A stretch of 64,000 nucleotides of DNA from Rosistilla carotiformis (GCF_007753095.1 NZ_CP036348.1:5309411-5373410), one strand, 5' to 3'; positions 28,818 to 38,781 are shown, counted from the first letter of the stretch. A program made the numbers and translations. The notes: generated from the letters alone by a model not told the origin.

Positions 28818-29745
28818 CCGCACACACGTTGTTGTTCGCCCGCGATCCAATAGCGAGCTATGTGACCTGACGCTGTTGTTGATGCGTCAGTATTGCATTC
28901 CGTTGTGCGTCGCGTTCCTGGCCGGCGTTCTGCCGCTGGCCTTGATGAATGCTGCCTTGATTGGATGGCTGCCGATCGAAGCCGAACTCGAAGGGATTGG
29001 CGACGACGAGACCTTTGCTTGGCGCAGCGAATATCTGTTTTTGATGGCTTCGCTGATCTTCCTCGAGGCGCCGTTGGCGGGGGTTTTTGCAACGCTTTAC
29101 ATCGGCCAAGCCGTCTTTGAACAGCGACCTACCTGGCGACAGGTGGCGCGCGATGCCTGGGCGACCTGGCACCGTTGGGTTTGGAAATTAGGCGTCTTGC
29201 GAGGGCCGGTGCCCGCGGTACTGCTGCTGGTTTGGACCTGGTCGCTAGGCGACGCCGACGGCTTGGCTGTCTTTTTTATGATGTTGCTGCTGATGTACGT
29301 CGGCACCCTGCGAGCCTTCCGCCCTCACACGCCCGAAATCCTGCTATTGGAACGCTGCCCCTTGCGACGCGGCGCGACGGGGGCGGTCACCTACAGCCAC
29401 CGCAGCCACTTGTTTCACACGCCCGTCGCGGGGGATTCGGTCAACCGTTTCGTGACGATGTTGCTGTTGTCGGGCATGCTGACGGTATCGCTGTTCTTCG
29501 CGATGATCTTCTTACAGGGCGTCTTTGCCCAGCGATGGTCGTTTAACATTGTCGCCCAATTGGTCTATGTGCCGGCCGCGATGTGGATCGTCGCCGGATA
29601 CACCGTACTGTTCCGATTCCTGTGCTATTTGGACAATCGCATTCGGCTGGAAGGATGGGACGTCGAACTGGGGCTTCGCGCCGAGGTCCAGCGTCAATTT
29701 GGAGATCCCCAATCGCAGCAACCGGCTCCAGGAGTTGGCGGATGA
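28807..29745 (+). CDS. Polytopic membrane protein of MoxR operon
   Basis: 312 residues with about five hydrophobic segments (CIPLCVAFLAGVLPLALMNA; LMASLIFLEAPLAGVFATLY; LAVFFMMLLLMYVGTL; TMLLLSGMLTVSLFFAMIF; VYVPAAMWIVAGYTVLF). No named family is recognised. ATG at 28807 overlaps the SpoIIM-like gene by 11 bases and its stop overlaps the next gene by four, so it is an obligate operon member. It is probably an integral part of the same membrane assembly. Confidence 0.8.
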   Translation: MQLDRTHVVVRPRSNSELCDLTLLLMRQYCIPLCVAFLAGVLPLALMNAALIGWLPIEAELEGIGDDETFAWRSEYLFLMASLIFLEAPLAGVFATLYIGQAVFEQRPTWRQVARDAWATWHRWVWKLGVLRGPVPAVLLLVWTWSLGDADGLAVFFMMLLLMYVGTLRAFRPHTPEILLLERCPLRRGATGAVTYSHRSHLFHTPVAGDSVNRFVTMLLLSGMLTVSLFFAMIFLQGVFAQRWSFNIVAQLVYVPAAMWIVAGYTVLFRFLCYLDNRIRLEGWDVELGLRAEVQRQFGDPQSQQPAPGVGG

Positions 29746-30638
29746 TCGTCAAATCAATCGACGCGGTGGTTCGCGTGATCTTGGATCGTCGGCCGTCTAT
29801 TGAAGACGCTTGCTGTTGGCGAATGTTCCTCTTCGTCAGCTGGCTTACGCTGGCGGCGAACACATCGGTTCCCGCGGCGCACGGAGAAGCGATGCCGGCC
29901 GCGAGCGTGACCGAAACCTCCCAACCGATCGGCCGCCAAGCGCTACGGTCGTTGGGCAAGGTGCCGTGGTATAGCGGTGACGAAGATCGGATCAAAGCGG
30001 TCCCGGTCGAAAGCACCGATGCATCCGACGCCGATGTAGCGGCGCGAACCTCGGGATACGTCGGCATCGACAACGGCAAATCCACGACACCCCAGAACTT
30101 CGATTCGATATTGGAAATGATCGGGCAAGTCATCGCATGGTCGCTGTTGGCGGTCGTGCTGCTGTTGATCTTCGCGGCGATCGGTTATGCGTTCATCCTG
30201 CACGAACGCGACCGCGCCCGGCGGAGGGGAGCGGCAGGAAACCACCGCGAGGACCCGAGCGAAACGGCCGAACGACTCGAACGCTTGCCGGTACGGATCG
30301 ATCACCCCGCATCGAACCTGTTGGGCGAAGCCCGGCGATTGATGGAGTTAGGGCGTTACAACGAAGCGATCATCTATCTATTCAGCCACGAACTGGTTCA
30401 ACTGGATCGACACCAATTGCTGCGGCTAGCGCGTGGCAAAACCAATCGTCAATACCTGCGTGAAATCCGTCAGTCGAATGCGCTGCAAGCGATTTTGCAC
30501 GACACGATCCACGCCTTTGAAGACGCCTTCTTTGGCGATCACACCCTCACGCGACAACGCTTTCAACGTTGTTGGGAACAGCTGGACAACTTCCACGCGG
30601 CGATTGATCAAACGGGCAACAAAGGAGCCTCCGCATGA
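29742..30638 (+). CDS. DUF4129 domain protein
   Basis: An N-terminal hydrophobic segment (MFLFVSWLTLAANTSVPAAHG, probably a signal) and one TM helix near residues 130-150 (VIAWSLLAVVLLLIFAAIGY) are followed by a cytoplasmic helical domain matching DUF4129 (LMELGRYNEAIIYLFSHELV; LARGKTNRQYLREIR). The family occurs almost always next to MoxR/DUF58/DUF4350 genes and is uncharacterised. ATG at 29742 overlaps the previous stop by four bases; a longer in-frame extension upstream is rejected on that basis. Confidence 0.85.
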   Translation: MIVKSIDAVVRVILDRRPSIEDACCWRMFLFVSWLTLAANTSVPAAHGEAMPAASVTETSQPIGRQALRSLGKVPWYSGDEDRIKAVPVESTDASDADVAARTSGYVGIDNGKSTTPQNFDSILEMIGQVIAWSLLAVVLLLIFAAIGYAFILHERDRARRRGAAGNHREDPSETAERLERLPVRIDHPASNLLGEARRLMELGRYNEAIIYLFSHELVQLDRHQLLRLARGKTNRQYLREIRQSNALQAILHDTIHAFEDAFFGDHTLTRQRFQRCWEQLDNFHAAIDQTGNKGASA

Positions 30639-31903
30639 GACGCTCTTGGGGCCCTTGGGGACTGATCGTGTTGGTCGTGATCGCGTGGGGGATCTATGCA
30701 ATCCTCACCCGCCCACAAAGATTGACCACGCCGTACGGATACTCCTACTCCCATCAAGGAACGAAAAGCATCAATGGCGTCGCGGGGTTTCGGCGGATGT
30801 ACGAACTGCGCGACTGGGAGACCGAAACGCTCAAGCGACTGTCGCTCGCGGCCGAATCGCTGGACACGATCGTCTGGTTTCCCGATGCCGAACAGGTTCC
30901 CAGCCGCAGAGCGACCCAGTGGTTGGACGAATGGTTGGCGAACAAACCGCGGACGCTGATCTATGTGCTGCGTGGCCTGCAATCGACCGAACCGATGTAT
31001 TGGAAACAAGCGATGGCCGATGCCGAAGCCGAGCATCGAATGGAGTTTCGGCGGCGGCAAATTCGGACACAGATCGTGGAAGAAGCTTCCGTTCCAGGGG
31101 CGAAGCCCATTGCCGGTTTAAATTCGTTCAGCAATGGTTGGTTCACTGCCGACTTTACGCCGCGTTGGAGAACCGCCCGAGGGTTTACTGGCGACTGGTC
31201 CCAGGAGCCCCTGCGGTTGCCGCAACGTATGACGACGCGTGCGACGATCCGCCCCTACGATCCAGACACCGACGACCAACTGACTGCGGGAACCTTCAGC
31301 AGCGATACCGTCGACGAGGAAGAACCGACAGACTGCGCGTTCGATCCGCTGGTAACCTCCGACGCCGGAGACGTGGTCGCCGCGCGCGTGACCTCCGATT
31401 GGTGGCCCGATTCGCAAGTCCTGGTGCTGTGCACCGGCGAACCGTTGTTGAACCTTTCGCTTGCCGATCCGATCAACGCCGCGTTTGCCGAGCGCTTGAT
31501 CGCCGCATCGGGCCCGCCGGGAACGGTCGGATTCCTGCGGACCGATAGGTTTGGTGCCCGTGTCCAAGGAGATTCCGACGACGAACTGGCCGCGGGCATG
31601 GAATTGCTGACGCAGTGGCCGTTGAGCATGACAACGATGCATGTCGTGTTGCTGGGATTTGTTGCGATCCTCGCACTGCTACCGATCTTTGGCCGGCCGC
31701 GACGACTGCCCCCACCCGCCACGGGCGACTTCGGCGAACATGTCTCGGCCGTCGCCGACATGCTTCGGCGCAGCGGAGATGCCGACTATGCGCGGCAACG
31801 AATTTCCGAATACTTCGTGCAGGTTCGCGGCGAGGATTCGGGCCCATGGGTGCTGCCAACCGCTCCCACTGCGAATGAGAAACCACCAGGAGAAACACCG
31901 TGA
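30635..31903 (+). CDS. DUF4350 domain protein
   Basis: One N-terminal TM helix (WGLIVLVVIAWGIYAILT) leads into a DUF4350 region (KSINGVAGFRRMYELRDWET; IVWFPDAEQVPSRRATQWL), an extended extracytoplasmic domain and a second TM near residues 330-350 (TTMHVVLLGFVAILALLPIF). The family's core resembles a glutamine-amidotransferase-like fold, but no active site is apparent. It overlaps both neighbours by four bases (ATGA at 30635-30638; GTGA at 31900-31903). The function is unknown; conserved linkage to MoxR argues for a shared pathway. Confidence 0.83.
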   Translation: MRRSWGPWGLIVLVVIAWGIYAILTRPQRLTTPYGYSYSHQGTKSINGVAGFRRMYELRDWETETLKRLSLAAESLDTIVWFPDAEQVPSRRATQWLDEWLANKPRTLIYVLRGLQSTEPMYWKQAMADAEAEHRMEFRRRQIRTQIVEEASVPGAKPIAGLNSFSNGWFTADFTPRWRTARGFTGDWSQEPLRLPQRMTTRATIRPYDPDTDDQLTAGTFSSDTVDEEEPTDCAFDPLVTSDAGDVVAARVTSDWWPDSQVLVLCTGEPLLNLSLADPINAAFAERLIAASGPPGTVGFLRTDRFGARVQGDSDDELAAGMELLTQWPLSMTTMHVVLLGFVAILALLPIFGRPRRLPPPATGDFGEHVSAVADMLRRSGDADYARQRISEYFVQVRGEDSGPWVLPTAPTANEKPPGETP

Positions 31904-32886
31904 TCGAGACCAATCCGCCGTCGTCAGAGCGCTTTGAACGGGCACGCGAGATCTATCAAAGGATCACCCAACAGATCGGCAAACTGTACGTCGGCCAAGA
32001 CGAATTGGTGTTAGGCACGTTGACGGCACTGTTTAGCCATGGACACGTGTTGATCGAAAGCGTCCCGGGTTTGGGCAAGACGTTGTTCGTTCGCACGTTG
32101 GGCAAAGTGCTCGGTTGCCAATTCGGACGGATTCAATTCACTGCCGACCTGATGCCCTCAGACATCACCGGCGCGCCGGTCTTTGACATGAAGGAATCGG
32201 AGTTCCGATTTCATCCTGGCCCTGTCTTCACTCAGCTGTTGCTGGCCGACGAGATCAACCGATCGCCCGCCAAAACGCATGCCGCTCTGTTAGAGATCAT
32301 GCAGGAATACCGCGTCACGATCGACGGCGTGAGCCATGAAGTGCCGCGACCGTTCCTGGTCCTGGCGACTCAAAATCCGCTGGAGAGCGAAGGAACCTAC
32401 AACCTGCCCGAAGCCCAGCTGGATCGGTTCATGTTCAAATTGATCATCGACTATCCCAGCAGCCAACAGGAGGCCGAGATCCTGCGTATGCACAGCTTGC
32501 AGATCGACCTGAACAAACGACTGCACGACGAGATTGAAACGGTCACATCGCCGCAGGAAATTCGTGAGATCATCGCGCTTTGTGGGCAAGTGCGGATCGA
32601 CGACGCGTTGGTCGATTACATCAATAGCCTCGTTCGTTTAACGCGCAACTGGCCCTCGTTACATATCGGCGCGTCGCCCCGCGCGGGGATCGCGTTGATG
32701 CAGTCCGCTCGCACCCTGGCTGCGTTTGGCGGACGCGATTATGCGACCCCCGACGACGTGGTCGAAGTCGTGTTGCCGGCGCTGCGCCATCGCGTGCAAT
32801 TGACGGCCGAAGCGGAAGTCGAAGGCCGACGGGTCGACGAGGAGCTGACTTCGCTGATCCGTTCGGTCGAAGTCCCGCGCAGCTGA
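31900..32886 (+). CDS. MoxR family AAA+ ATPase (operon-encoded)
   Basis: Starts with GTG in a GTGA overlap with DUF4350. Walker A is SVPGLGKT, Walker B LLADEINRSPAKTHAALLE, sensor ATQNPLESEGTYNLPEAQLD, and the lid has IGASPRAGIALMQSAR. It is similar to, but clearly distinct from, the MoxR at 18558. Being the last of six coupled genes, it is presumably the ATPase that remodels or inserts the membrane components encoded before it. The DUF58/VWA gene usually found next is absent; a 220-bp gap and a giant protein gene follow. Confidence 0.93.
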   Translation: MIETNPPSSERFERAREIYQRITQQIGKLYVGQDELVLGTLTALFSHGHVLIESVPGLGKTLFVRTLGKVLGCQFGRIQFTADLMPSDITGAPVFDMKESEFRFHPGPVFTQLLLADEINRSPAKTHAALLEIMQEYRVTIDGVSHEVPRPFLVLATQNPLESEGTYNLPEAQLDRFMFKLIIDYPSSQQEAEILRMHSLQIDLNKRLHDEIETVTSPQEIREIIALCGQVRIDDALVDYINSLVRLTRNWPSLHIGASPRAGIALMQSARTLAAFGGRDYATPDDVVEVVLPALRHRVQLTAEAEVEGRRVDEELTSLIRSVEVPRS

Positions 32887-33106
32887 ATCACAGCCGGAAC
32901 CCCCCTTCGGCGCACCATCCTTCCCTCCACGTAGCATTTACGGCACCCACAGTGCCTCTAAAATCGCTAGCAATGGTTCCCCCGCCTGTCGCCCCCGCCT
33001 AGACCTCGACCCCACTTTTATCCTAGGATTGTGGGCAAGCTGCGTTTCAACGCGGCCAACATTGCTTGGTGCAACGTTTGCTGCGACGATCAACGGACTG
33101 TTCTAA

Positions 33107-36100
33107 ATGCCCCTCCAGACCCCGCCCTCATCGAATGCCGACGACGCGATCCGCCAGATCGCTGGCTACCTGAACTTCTCGTCGGGCGCTAGCGACCCTC
33201 ACACGCTGGCCAATATCGATCGATTGTGTCAGCCCTCGCTGGCGACCGATCCGTTGTTCAGCCAAGCCGCTTGGTTGAACCTGGGCGATCGGATCAAGAC
33301 CGCCCTGGCCGAATTGGAAGGGACCAGCAGCGCGTTTGCGAGTGTCGAACAGGCACGGACCGTGGTCCGTTTGGTCTGGAGCGATCTGCTGCCGGCGTAC
33401 ATCGATTTCCACCGCGACCTGTTGTTCCATCAACCGCCCGAAGTTTTGATCAACAGCTTTTTCTTAGGCCGCTGCATCGAAGCGGTCTTGCAGCAGGGAG
33501 GCCCCTGGGAAGAGACCGACCGGATCGTCGCCGGTGCAATCGCCAGTCTCAATAACTGCGTCGGATACCGTCCTGTAGCGACGTTGGAAAACCGCCGTTG
33601 CCAACCTTATCCGCATGAATGGGTCGCCCCGATTCCGTTGTATATCGAAGGCGTCGGAGTCGCGTCGGGGCGTTATCACGACGTGCTCGCCCGCGCGTTG
33701 GAGATCCTCCGGGCGACCGACGAATCGATTTTGCGCGCCGCGCATTTCGACGTTCGGCTCCTTTCGGAACTCGCTTACGATCCCCGCGCTTACGATTTTG
33801 ATCATCCCGTCAATCGGCGCCCCAATTATCACTTTGGCACCTGGGACCCGCACGTCATCGATAACCAAGGTCGCTATCGGCGGTTCCTGGTACAACAGGT
33901 GACGCTCGACGCGTTGCTGAGCCGAGTGAACGAAGAGAGCGACCTGCCGAAGGAACAACTGGCCGAAGAGGCTGCCGCCGTTTTGGCGGGGACGATCCTC
34001 ATGGCGTCGGGGATCAGCGGATGGGGCCCATCGGCGCATGCATCGACCGTGACGCTGGCAACCCTGTGTCCCGAGATCGCTCAGTTTCGCGATGAGTTTT
34101 ACGACTTCCTGCTCAACAGCATGAGCGGTCCGCATGGCGAGCGGTTGAAAGCGGAAATGCTCGTCCGCCATCAAGCCTTTGGCGGCGCGCGACAGCATCT
34201 CAACGCGTCGCTCGCGCGGCAACGCGCCAAACAACTGCAACACGTTCACCTGGCCAAGCTTTACGCGCGGATGGGATATCCCGACGCGGCCAAGCGACAA
34301 AACGATGTCGTCCATGTGACCAATGCGCGGATGCAGAGCCGGATCGATTGCGCGATGACCGAAGGCCTGCGGGCGTTGCACAAAGGGGATTTGGCAACGG
34401 CTTCCGAAGTCCCTGCTCAAGTCATGGATCTGGTTCACCGCGGCATCGATTGCGGTGCGATGGTCGACCCGTGGAACATCATCGGATTCGCAGGAAATTT
34501 CTCTCGTTTCCACGGCCCCGACAGCGCGGTCCACGATCACCGTGTCGACGAATTGATCGGGTTGATGGAACAGTTGTTCGGCTACACGGCGCGCGTCTGG
34601 AGCGAGGCGGCGGCCGTCGATGATGAAAAAGCCTTTGCCTTGCTGGATCACCAGTTTCGTGAAGCGGCGATGTGGTGGCGGCAATTTGCGGCGCATGAAG
34701 TTGCCGACCTGGAAGCGACCGACCCGTTGGAGACTTACGAATCGGCCAAGCTCGTCGCCGGCGCGTTGCGGATCTGGCATCGCGGTGGCGCGTCCGTAGG
34801 GGACGTTAAATTCTGGGCCCCTCACGCGCAAGCCTTTGATTCTCCGCGAGCCTACGCGTTGGTGATCGGAGCGTTGTTGGAACGCGAGGATTTTGTCGCC
34901 TCGATGGCCCTGCTGATGCACTGGTTGGGGAACGCTGCGGAAGTCGGCCTCGAGCGTGGCAACAGCTCTTTCCCGCGGATCGCCGAACGCTGGTTGGCCA
35001 GCTTGCGACAGACCGCTCGCCGCGGCGATCGCACCAAACCCGGCGCCGCCCGCCCCTGGGAACTGGTACACAAATTTTTCGACTACCTGGAAGCCAACGC
35101 GGAAGAGTTTTGGGAACCGCCACGTTTCGCACTGGGCGAACATTCGACACGGAAACGCGACTGGGATCGCGAACTCGAAGCGGTCGAACAGGGGGATGAC
35201 GAAGACGAAGACGGCAAGGACCTGTTCGACGCCGCGTACGAAAACGTCACCTACCAAGACACGACCAACGACGGCTTTGAAGGGGCCGTGTTTGAAGAGG
35301 GAGACGGCAGCCAAGACGAATTGGAAGCCGAATCGCGTCGGCTGGCCGAACACCTGAGCTTCCTGACTTCGCTGTCGCGGTTGTGGGTCATCGCTGCCGA
35401 TTTCCGCAGCATCGCTCACGCGGAAGCATCGGAACAGAACGATCTCGAACTGGTCGGCCGACGGGTCGACCTGATGGCTCAATGGACGCAACAAGCGGCT
35501 CACAATCGAGCCGGTTTGTTGGAACTGTTAGAAGCGGTCCAGCACTACCGGATTCCCACCGGTGGGGCTGACGACGATTCGATGAGCACTTACGATCGTC
35601 GCCGGATGGTCCGCGATTCGTTGATCGAACGGATCATCGGCACAGCGGTGGAAACTTCCGATGCGCGGCGGGTGCTGACGGGATCGCTGGGCGCCGAACC
35701 CGGGGGCGATGTGGTCGCATCGCAGCTGATGGAGGCGATGAGCGACGACGATCAGCAAGTGATCCAGATGTTCTCGGCCTTGATCGATGGCCGCGGCGAG
35801 GATGTGAAAAAACAATTCCCCGATGTGTTGCGGGCGATACAAACCAAAAGCTTGCTGTACATTCCACTGGCGCGTGGCGGCGACCCGGTGAAGATCTTTT
35901 CCACCCGCCTGCGACGACGTTTGCTCACCCATCTGCTGCAGTGGTTGCCGCGACAAGGACACCTGGCCTTGGCCTGCCAATTGGTCGAAACCGCTCGGCT
36001 GATGGAGCATCATAATCCGGTCGGTCCCGGCGCGGTCACCGAGTTTGATTCGCTGTTCGGCTTCGGTTTTCGCAGCATGGTCCAGTCGCTGGTCGATACG

Positions 36101-37129
36101 GTCCGATCGTGGCATGCGACAACGCGCGACGATGCGGGCGAATTGATTTCTCTGCTGGAGAAGCTGACCGAAACCCTATTGGGCAGCTGGCTGGCGCACA
36201 GCCGCACGCTGCGACTGTCGGTGCTGGAGACCGCTTCGGATGAAAGGTCTTGGGATGAATTGGTCCAATTCATTCGCGACTACGGCGACCCGATCTTCAC
36301 TCAAGCCTTCCTGAAGCTGGGGAACATTCGAGCGATCTTGCACCAAGGCGTCGGAAATTGGCTGCAACGCTTGATGGAAGATCCCGATGCGTTGGCGGGG
36401 ACTCCGATGGTCGAAGCCCTGGGTGGGGCGCTGCCGCTGAAGAAGGCCGAACAGCATTTGGAGATCGTGTTCGAATCGATCCTGGATCATCACAGCGAAT
36501 ATCGCGACTACAACAGCACGACGACGCAAAGCGATCGTGGCGACCTGATCTATATGTTCTTGGACTTCTTGCGATTGCGGGTTCGCTACGACCGGATCGC
36601 CTGGAACCTGCGACCGGTGATGTGGGCGCATGAGATCTTGGTCCGCAGTGGTTTCGATGCCGCCGCCGCCGCTTGGCGACGGTCCTTGGTCGAACGGATT
36701 GGTGCAGAGGCGGAGCTGTATCTGGAAAAACTGCAAGAGCTGCAGAATAAATACGCGATGCGAATGCCCACCGTCGCCGACCGGATCAGCGAACGGTTTA
36801 TCCAACCGATGACGATCGACCGGATGCGGGCATTGATCAAATTGGCGATGAGCGACGCCGACAAACAGGAATATTCGCACGCGTTTGACCTGTTGGAACA
36901 GGAAGCGGAACTGATGACCCGCACTCCGTCGGGTTCTGGTCTCGATCTGCCCGTCTGGTTGGCATCGCTGGAAGAAGAGGTCGACAATGTGATTGCGCAG
37001 CGGGAAGCGGACGAGGTCGACGATCGCAAGCTGATCTCGATCGCAGCGACCTTCCCTTCGGCCGAGGAGCTGATCGACCAATTGGAACAAGCCAACCGCC
37101 AAGGCCGCCGTTTACCACATATGGAATAA
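33107..37129 (+). CDS. Giant conserved protein of unknown function (1340 aa)
   Basis: No family recognised. The protein is predicted largely alpha-helical, soluble, without signal peptide or TM. An ordered N-terminal ~650 residues include a well-conserved-looking patch around residues 225-265 (NYHFGTWDPHVIDNQGRYRR) and a Gly/Trp patch (ASGISGWGPSAHAST). An acidic linker at ~690-740 (QGDDEDEDGKD) separates a second helical half ending near DRISERFIQPMTIDRMRALI. It lies 220 bases after the MoxR operon on the same strand and 106 before tRNA-Lys. Likely cytoplasmic; a scaffold of helical repeats is inference. Confidence 0.8.
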   Translation: MPLQTPPSSNADDAIRQIAGYLNFSSGASDPHTLANIDRLCQPSLATDPLFSQAAWLNLGDRIKTALAELEGTSSAFASVEQARTVVRLVWSDLLPAYIDFHRDLLFHQPPEVLINSFFLGRCIEAVLQQGGPWEETDRIVAGAIASLNNCVGYRPVATLENRRCQPYPHEWVAPIPLYIEGVGVASGRYHDVLARALEILRATDESILRAAHFDVRLLSELAYDPRAYDFDHPVNRRPNYHFGTWDPHVIDNQGRYRRFLVQQVTLDALLSRVNEESDLPKEQLAEEAAAVLAGTILMASGISGWGPSAHASTVTLATLCPEIAQFRDEFYDFLLNSMSGPHGERLKAEMLVRHQAFGGARQHLNASLARQRAKQLQHVHLAKLYARMGYPDAAKRQNDVVHVTNARMQSRIDCAMTEGLRALHKGDLATASEVPAQVMDLVHRGIDCGAMVDPWNIIGFAGNFSRFHGPDSAVHDHRVDELIGLMEQLFGYTARVWSEAAAVDDEKAFALLDHQFREAAMWWRQFAAHEVADLEATDPLETYESAKLVAGALRIWHRGGASVGDVKFWAPHAQAFDSPRAYALVIGALLEREDFVASMALLMHWLGNAAEVGLERGNSSFPRIAERWLASLRQTARRGDRTKPGAARPWELVHKFFDYLEANAEEFWEPPRFALGEHSTRKRDWDRELEAVEQGDDEDEDGKDLFDAAYENVTYQDTTNDGFEGAVFEEGDGSQDELEAESRRLAEHLSFLTSLSRLWVIAADFRSIAHAEASEQNDLELVGRRVDLMAQWTQQAAHNRAGLLELLEAVQHYRIPTGGADDDSMSTYDRRRMVRDSLIERIIGTAVETSDARRVLTGSLGAEPGGDVVASQLMEAMSDDDQQVIQMFSALIDGRGEDVKKQFPDVLRAIQTKSLLYIPLARGGDPVKIFSTRLRRRLLTHLLQWLPRQGHLALACQLVETARLMEHHNPVGPGAVTEFDSLFGFGFRSMVQSLVDTVRSWHATTRDDAGELISLLEKLTETLLGSWLAHSRTLRLSVLETASDERSWDELVQFIRDYGDPIFTQAFLKLGNIRAILHQGVGNWLQRLMEDPDALAGTPMVEALGGALPLKKAEQHLEIVFESILDHHSEYRDYNSTTTQSDRGDLIYMFLDFLRLRVRYDRIAWNLRPVMWAHEILVRSGFDAAAAAWRRSLVERIGAEAELYLEKLQELQNKYAMRMPTVADRISERFIQPMTIDRMRALIKLAMSDADKQEYSHAFDLLEQEAELMTRTPSGSGLDLPVWLASLEEEVDNVIAQREADEVDDRKLISIAATFPSAEELIDQLEQANRQGRRLPHME

Positions 37130-37235
37130 TGCCATCGAGGCTTCAAAAACGGTCGGGACCAAACATTGTGACAATGCCCAAACACGGCTTTGCAGACCGA
37201 CGACAAATTGGTAAACTCTCCCTCGTTCAAAAAAT

Positions 37236-37308
<73 letters not shown>

Positions 37309-37632
37309 CTTTACTTCGCTCGATCAAAAGCGTCTCGATACGCTTCGATCGAAGCCAAGGGTGCCAAGACCACAATCGTGTGGTTGCATTGCATATCACC
37401 CAGCGTTTCCAATCCGGAAACGTTGGGTTTTTTTATGCTTTCGCGGTTCGCGCTCCCCACCAACAAAAGAAGCTCCGCTCGGCGATTCGTTCACGCCAAC
37501 CGTGGCGCGTCGGGCGAACGACATTCCGGTTGCAGCGAAAGCCTCGGATACCCATTTTGGCTGCAATGATCTCGTCGAAAAAACGCAGATCGCAACGGAA
37601 GAGCCGCGTTGCACGCGACGGTAATTCGACTT
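37309..37632. other. Intergenic region after tRNA-Lys
   Basis: 324 bp with overlapping ORFs on the plus strand but no ribosome-binding site or domain. The only clear element is the terminator at 37399-37434. The right part separates the tRNA unit from the convergent DUF1772 gene. Confidence 0.5.
37399..37434 (+). terminator. Rho-independent terminator after tRNA-Lys
   Basis: Stem 37399-37410 (CCCAGCGTTTCC) pairs with 37416-37427 through 12 bp with one G-U, with a 5-nt loop, and is followed by seven Ts. It ends the tRNA-Lys transcript about 90 bases downstream of the gene. Confidence 0.9.
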
Positions 37633-38118
37633 TTACCGCGACAGCAAGCTGATCGATAGCAGAATGACAGCGGTGGTCGAAGCGAGCGTTCGCAGATGGT
37701 TCCAACGCGTCCAACGATGAAGGTAGCGTTGCCATTGGGCTTCGCTCTCCGGAGCGGTTGCGGAGAGCGGATCGAGCTGGTTGTTCAACGGGACATTGCA
37801 GGCTGCCGTAATCAGGAAACCGCCCACTAGATAACAGGCAGCGCCCGCGGTCCCCCACGCCCATCCCGGTTGACGCTGCCAAAGGGAGATTACGGTCACG
37901 GCCAGACAGGCAACCTCAGTCCCGAAGAAGGTGCTCAGGAACACCCCATTCAAGATCGTTCGATTGATCGACTGCATTGCTCGGATTCCTTCGGCCGCAG
38001 GCAAGAGCGCCAAGGCACGCATCACTGAAACCGAAAAGACAAAAAACAATCCCGACATCAGGCCGCAGCCCGCGATGGCAAGGATCGTGATCAGCTTGAG
38101 GAATAGGAGTATCGTCAT
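37633..38118 (-). CDS. DUF1772 (anthrone oxygenase-like) membrane protein
   Basis: 161 residues with four hydrophobic segments (LFLKLITILAIAGCGLMSGL; FFGTEVACLAVTVISLW; GTAGAACYLVGGFLITAAC; a C-terminal one) and the DUF1772 signature NVPLNNQLD followed by W-x-R-W near the end (LHRWTRWNHLRTLAS). Distant relatives are fungal anthrone oxygenases; bacterial members are uncharacterised. It is the last gene of the TetR-linked minus-strand cluster, 43 bases after the PNPOx-like gene. Confidence 0.82.
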   Translation of the reverse strand: MTILLFLKLITILAIAGCGLMSGLFFVFSVSVMRALALLPAAEGIRAMQSINRTILNGVFLSTFFGTEVACLAVTVISLWQRQPGWAWGTAGAACYLVGGFLITAACNVPLNNQLDPLSATAPESEAQWQRYLHRWTRWNHLRTLASTTAVILLSISLLSR

Positions 38119-38161
38119 CGATGAAACTTGGATGGGGAACTCGAGAAGCGGCGCGGCTGTT

Positions 38162-38770
38162 TTAGTCGCGTGCTTCGTAGCGGGATAGTTTTGTTTCCAA
38201 TTCGCTGATGCGGCTTTGCAACTGCTCGATCACAGGAGCCACATCGCGTTGTGGAAGCCGCTTGTGAATGTGTTGTGGGCAGTTCATGTCCCACGCCTCG
38301 ACGGTGAACAAGATCGCGCGTTCGACGCGTCCAGGATAGTCGGGATCGCGCAACCGTTCCAACAGATCGGGATCGTCCTCCACGACGCGAGCCGTTCCCC
38401 AGAGCTTGATCCGGCGACTGTGAACGTAGTCGATCAGGAAGATGAACGCCCTCGGATTCTCTGCGAGATTCCCCAGGGTGATGTATTGCCGGTTGCCGCC
38501 GAAGTCGGGAAAACCGAGCGTTTGCGGGTCGAGCACTATCAAAAATCCCGCCGCCCCGCCGCGGTATTGGATGTAGGGCTGACCGGAAGCATTTGCCGTC
38601 CCCAAATAAAACATATCCAGTCCAGCAAGAAACGCTTCGAGCGACTCGGTGACTTCGGTTTGCCAACCACGCCCCTGTTCGACTTTGGCGTAGGTGGCTC
38701 GGGAGCCTTTTTGAGTCTGGAGCGCTTTGACCGATGGTGTAAAGGCGATGTCGCTAGGGAAGGTCCCCAT
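38162..38770 (-). CDS. Pyridoxamine 5'-phosphate oxidase family protein
   Basis: About 202 residues forming a split-barrel flavin-binding fold: DMFYLGTANASGQPYIQYRG, GNRQYITLGNLAENPRAFIF and WGTARVVEDD are typical of FMN-dependent PNPOx-like proteins of the pyridoxamine-oxidase superfamily. The C-terminus is a coiled coil (VIEQLQSRISELETKLSRYE). Such proteins reduce or sense small redox-active compounds. ATG at 38770 is preferred: AGGAGA is correctly spaced six bases before it. An alternative ATG at 38785 overlaps the upstream stop. Confidence 0.8.
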   Translation of the reverse strand: MGTFPSDIAFTPSVKALQTQKGSRATYAKVEQGRGWQTEVTESLEAFLAGLDMFYLGTANASGQPYIQYRGGAAGFLIVLDPQTLGFPDFGGNRQYITLGNLAENPRAFIFLIDYVHSRRIKLWGTARVVEDDPDLLERLRDPDYPGRVERAILFTVEAWDMNCPQHIHKRLPQRDVAPVIEQLQSRISELETKLSRYEARD

Positions 38771-38781
38771 CGTTACTCTCC

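Noticed and set aside
33464-35503. 679-aa minus-strand ORF
   Set aside because: It lies wholly inside the 1340-aa gene in an antisense frame; high GC keeps it open and no domain is seen.
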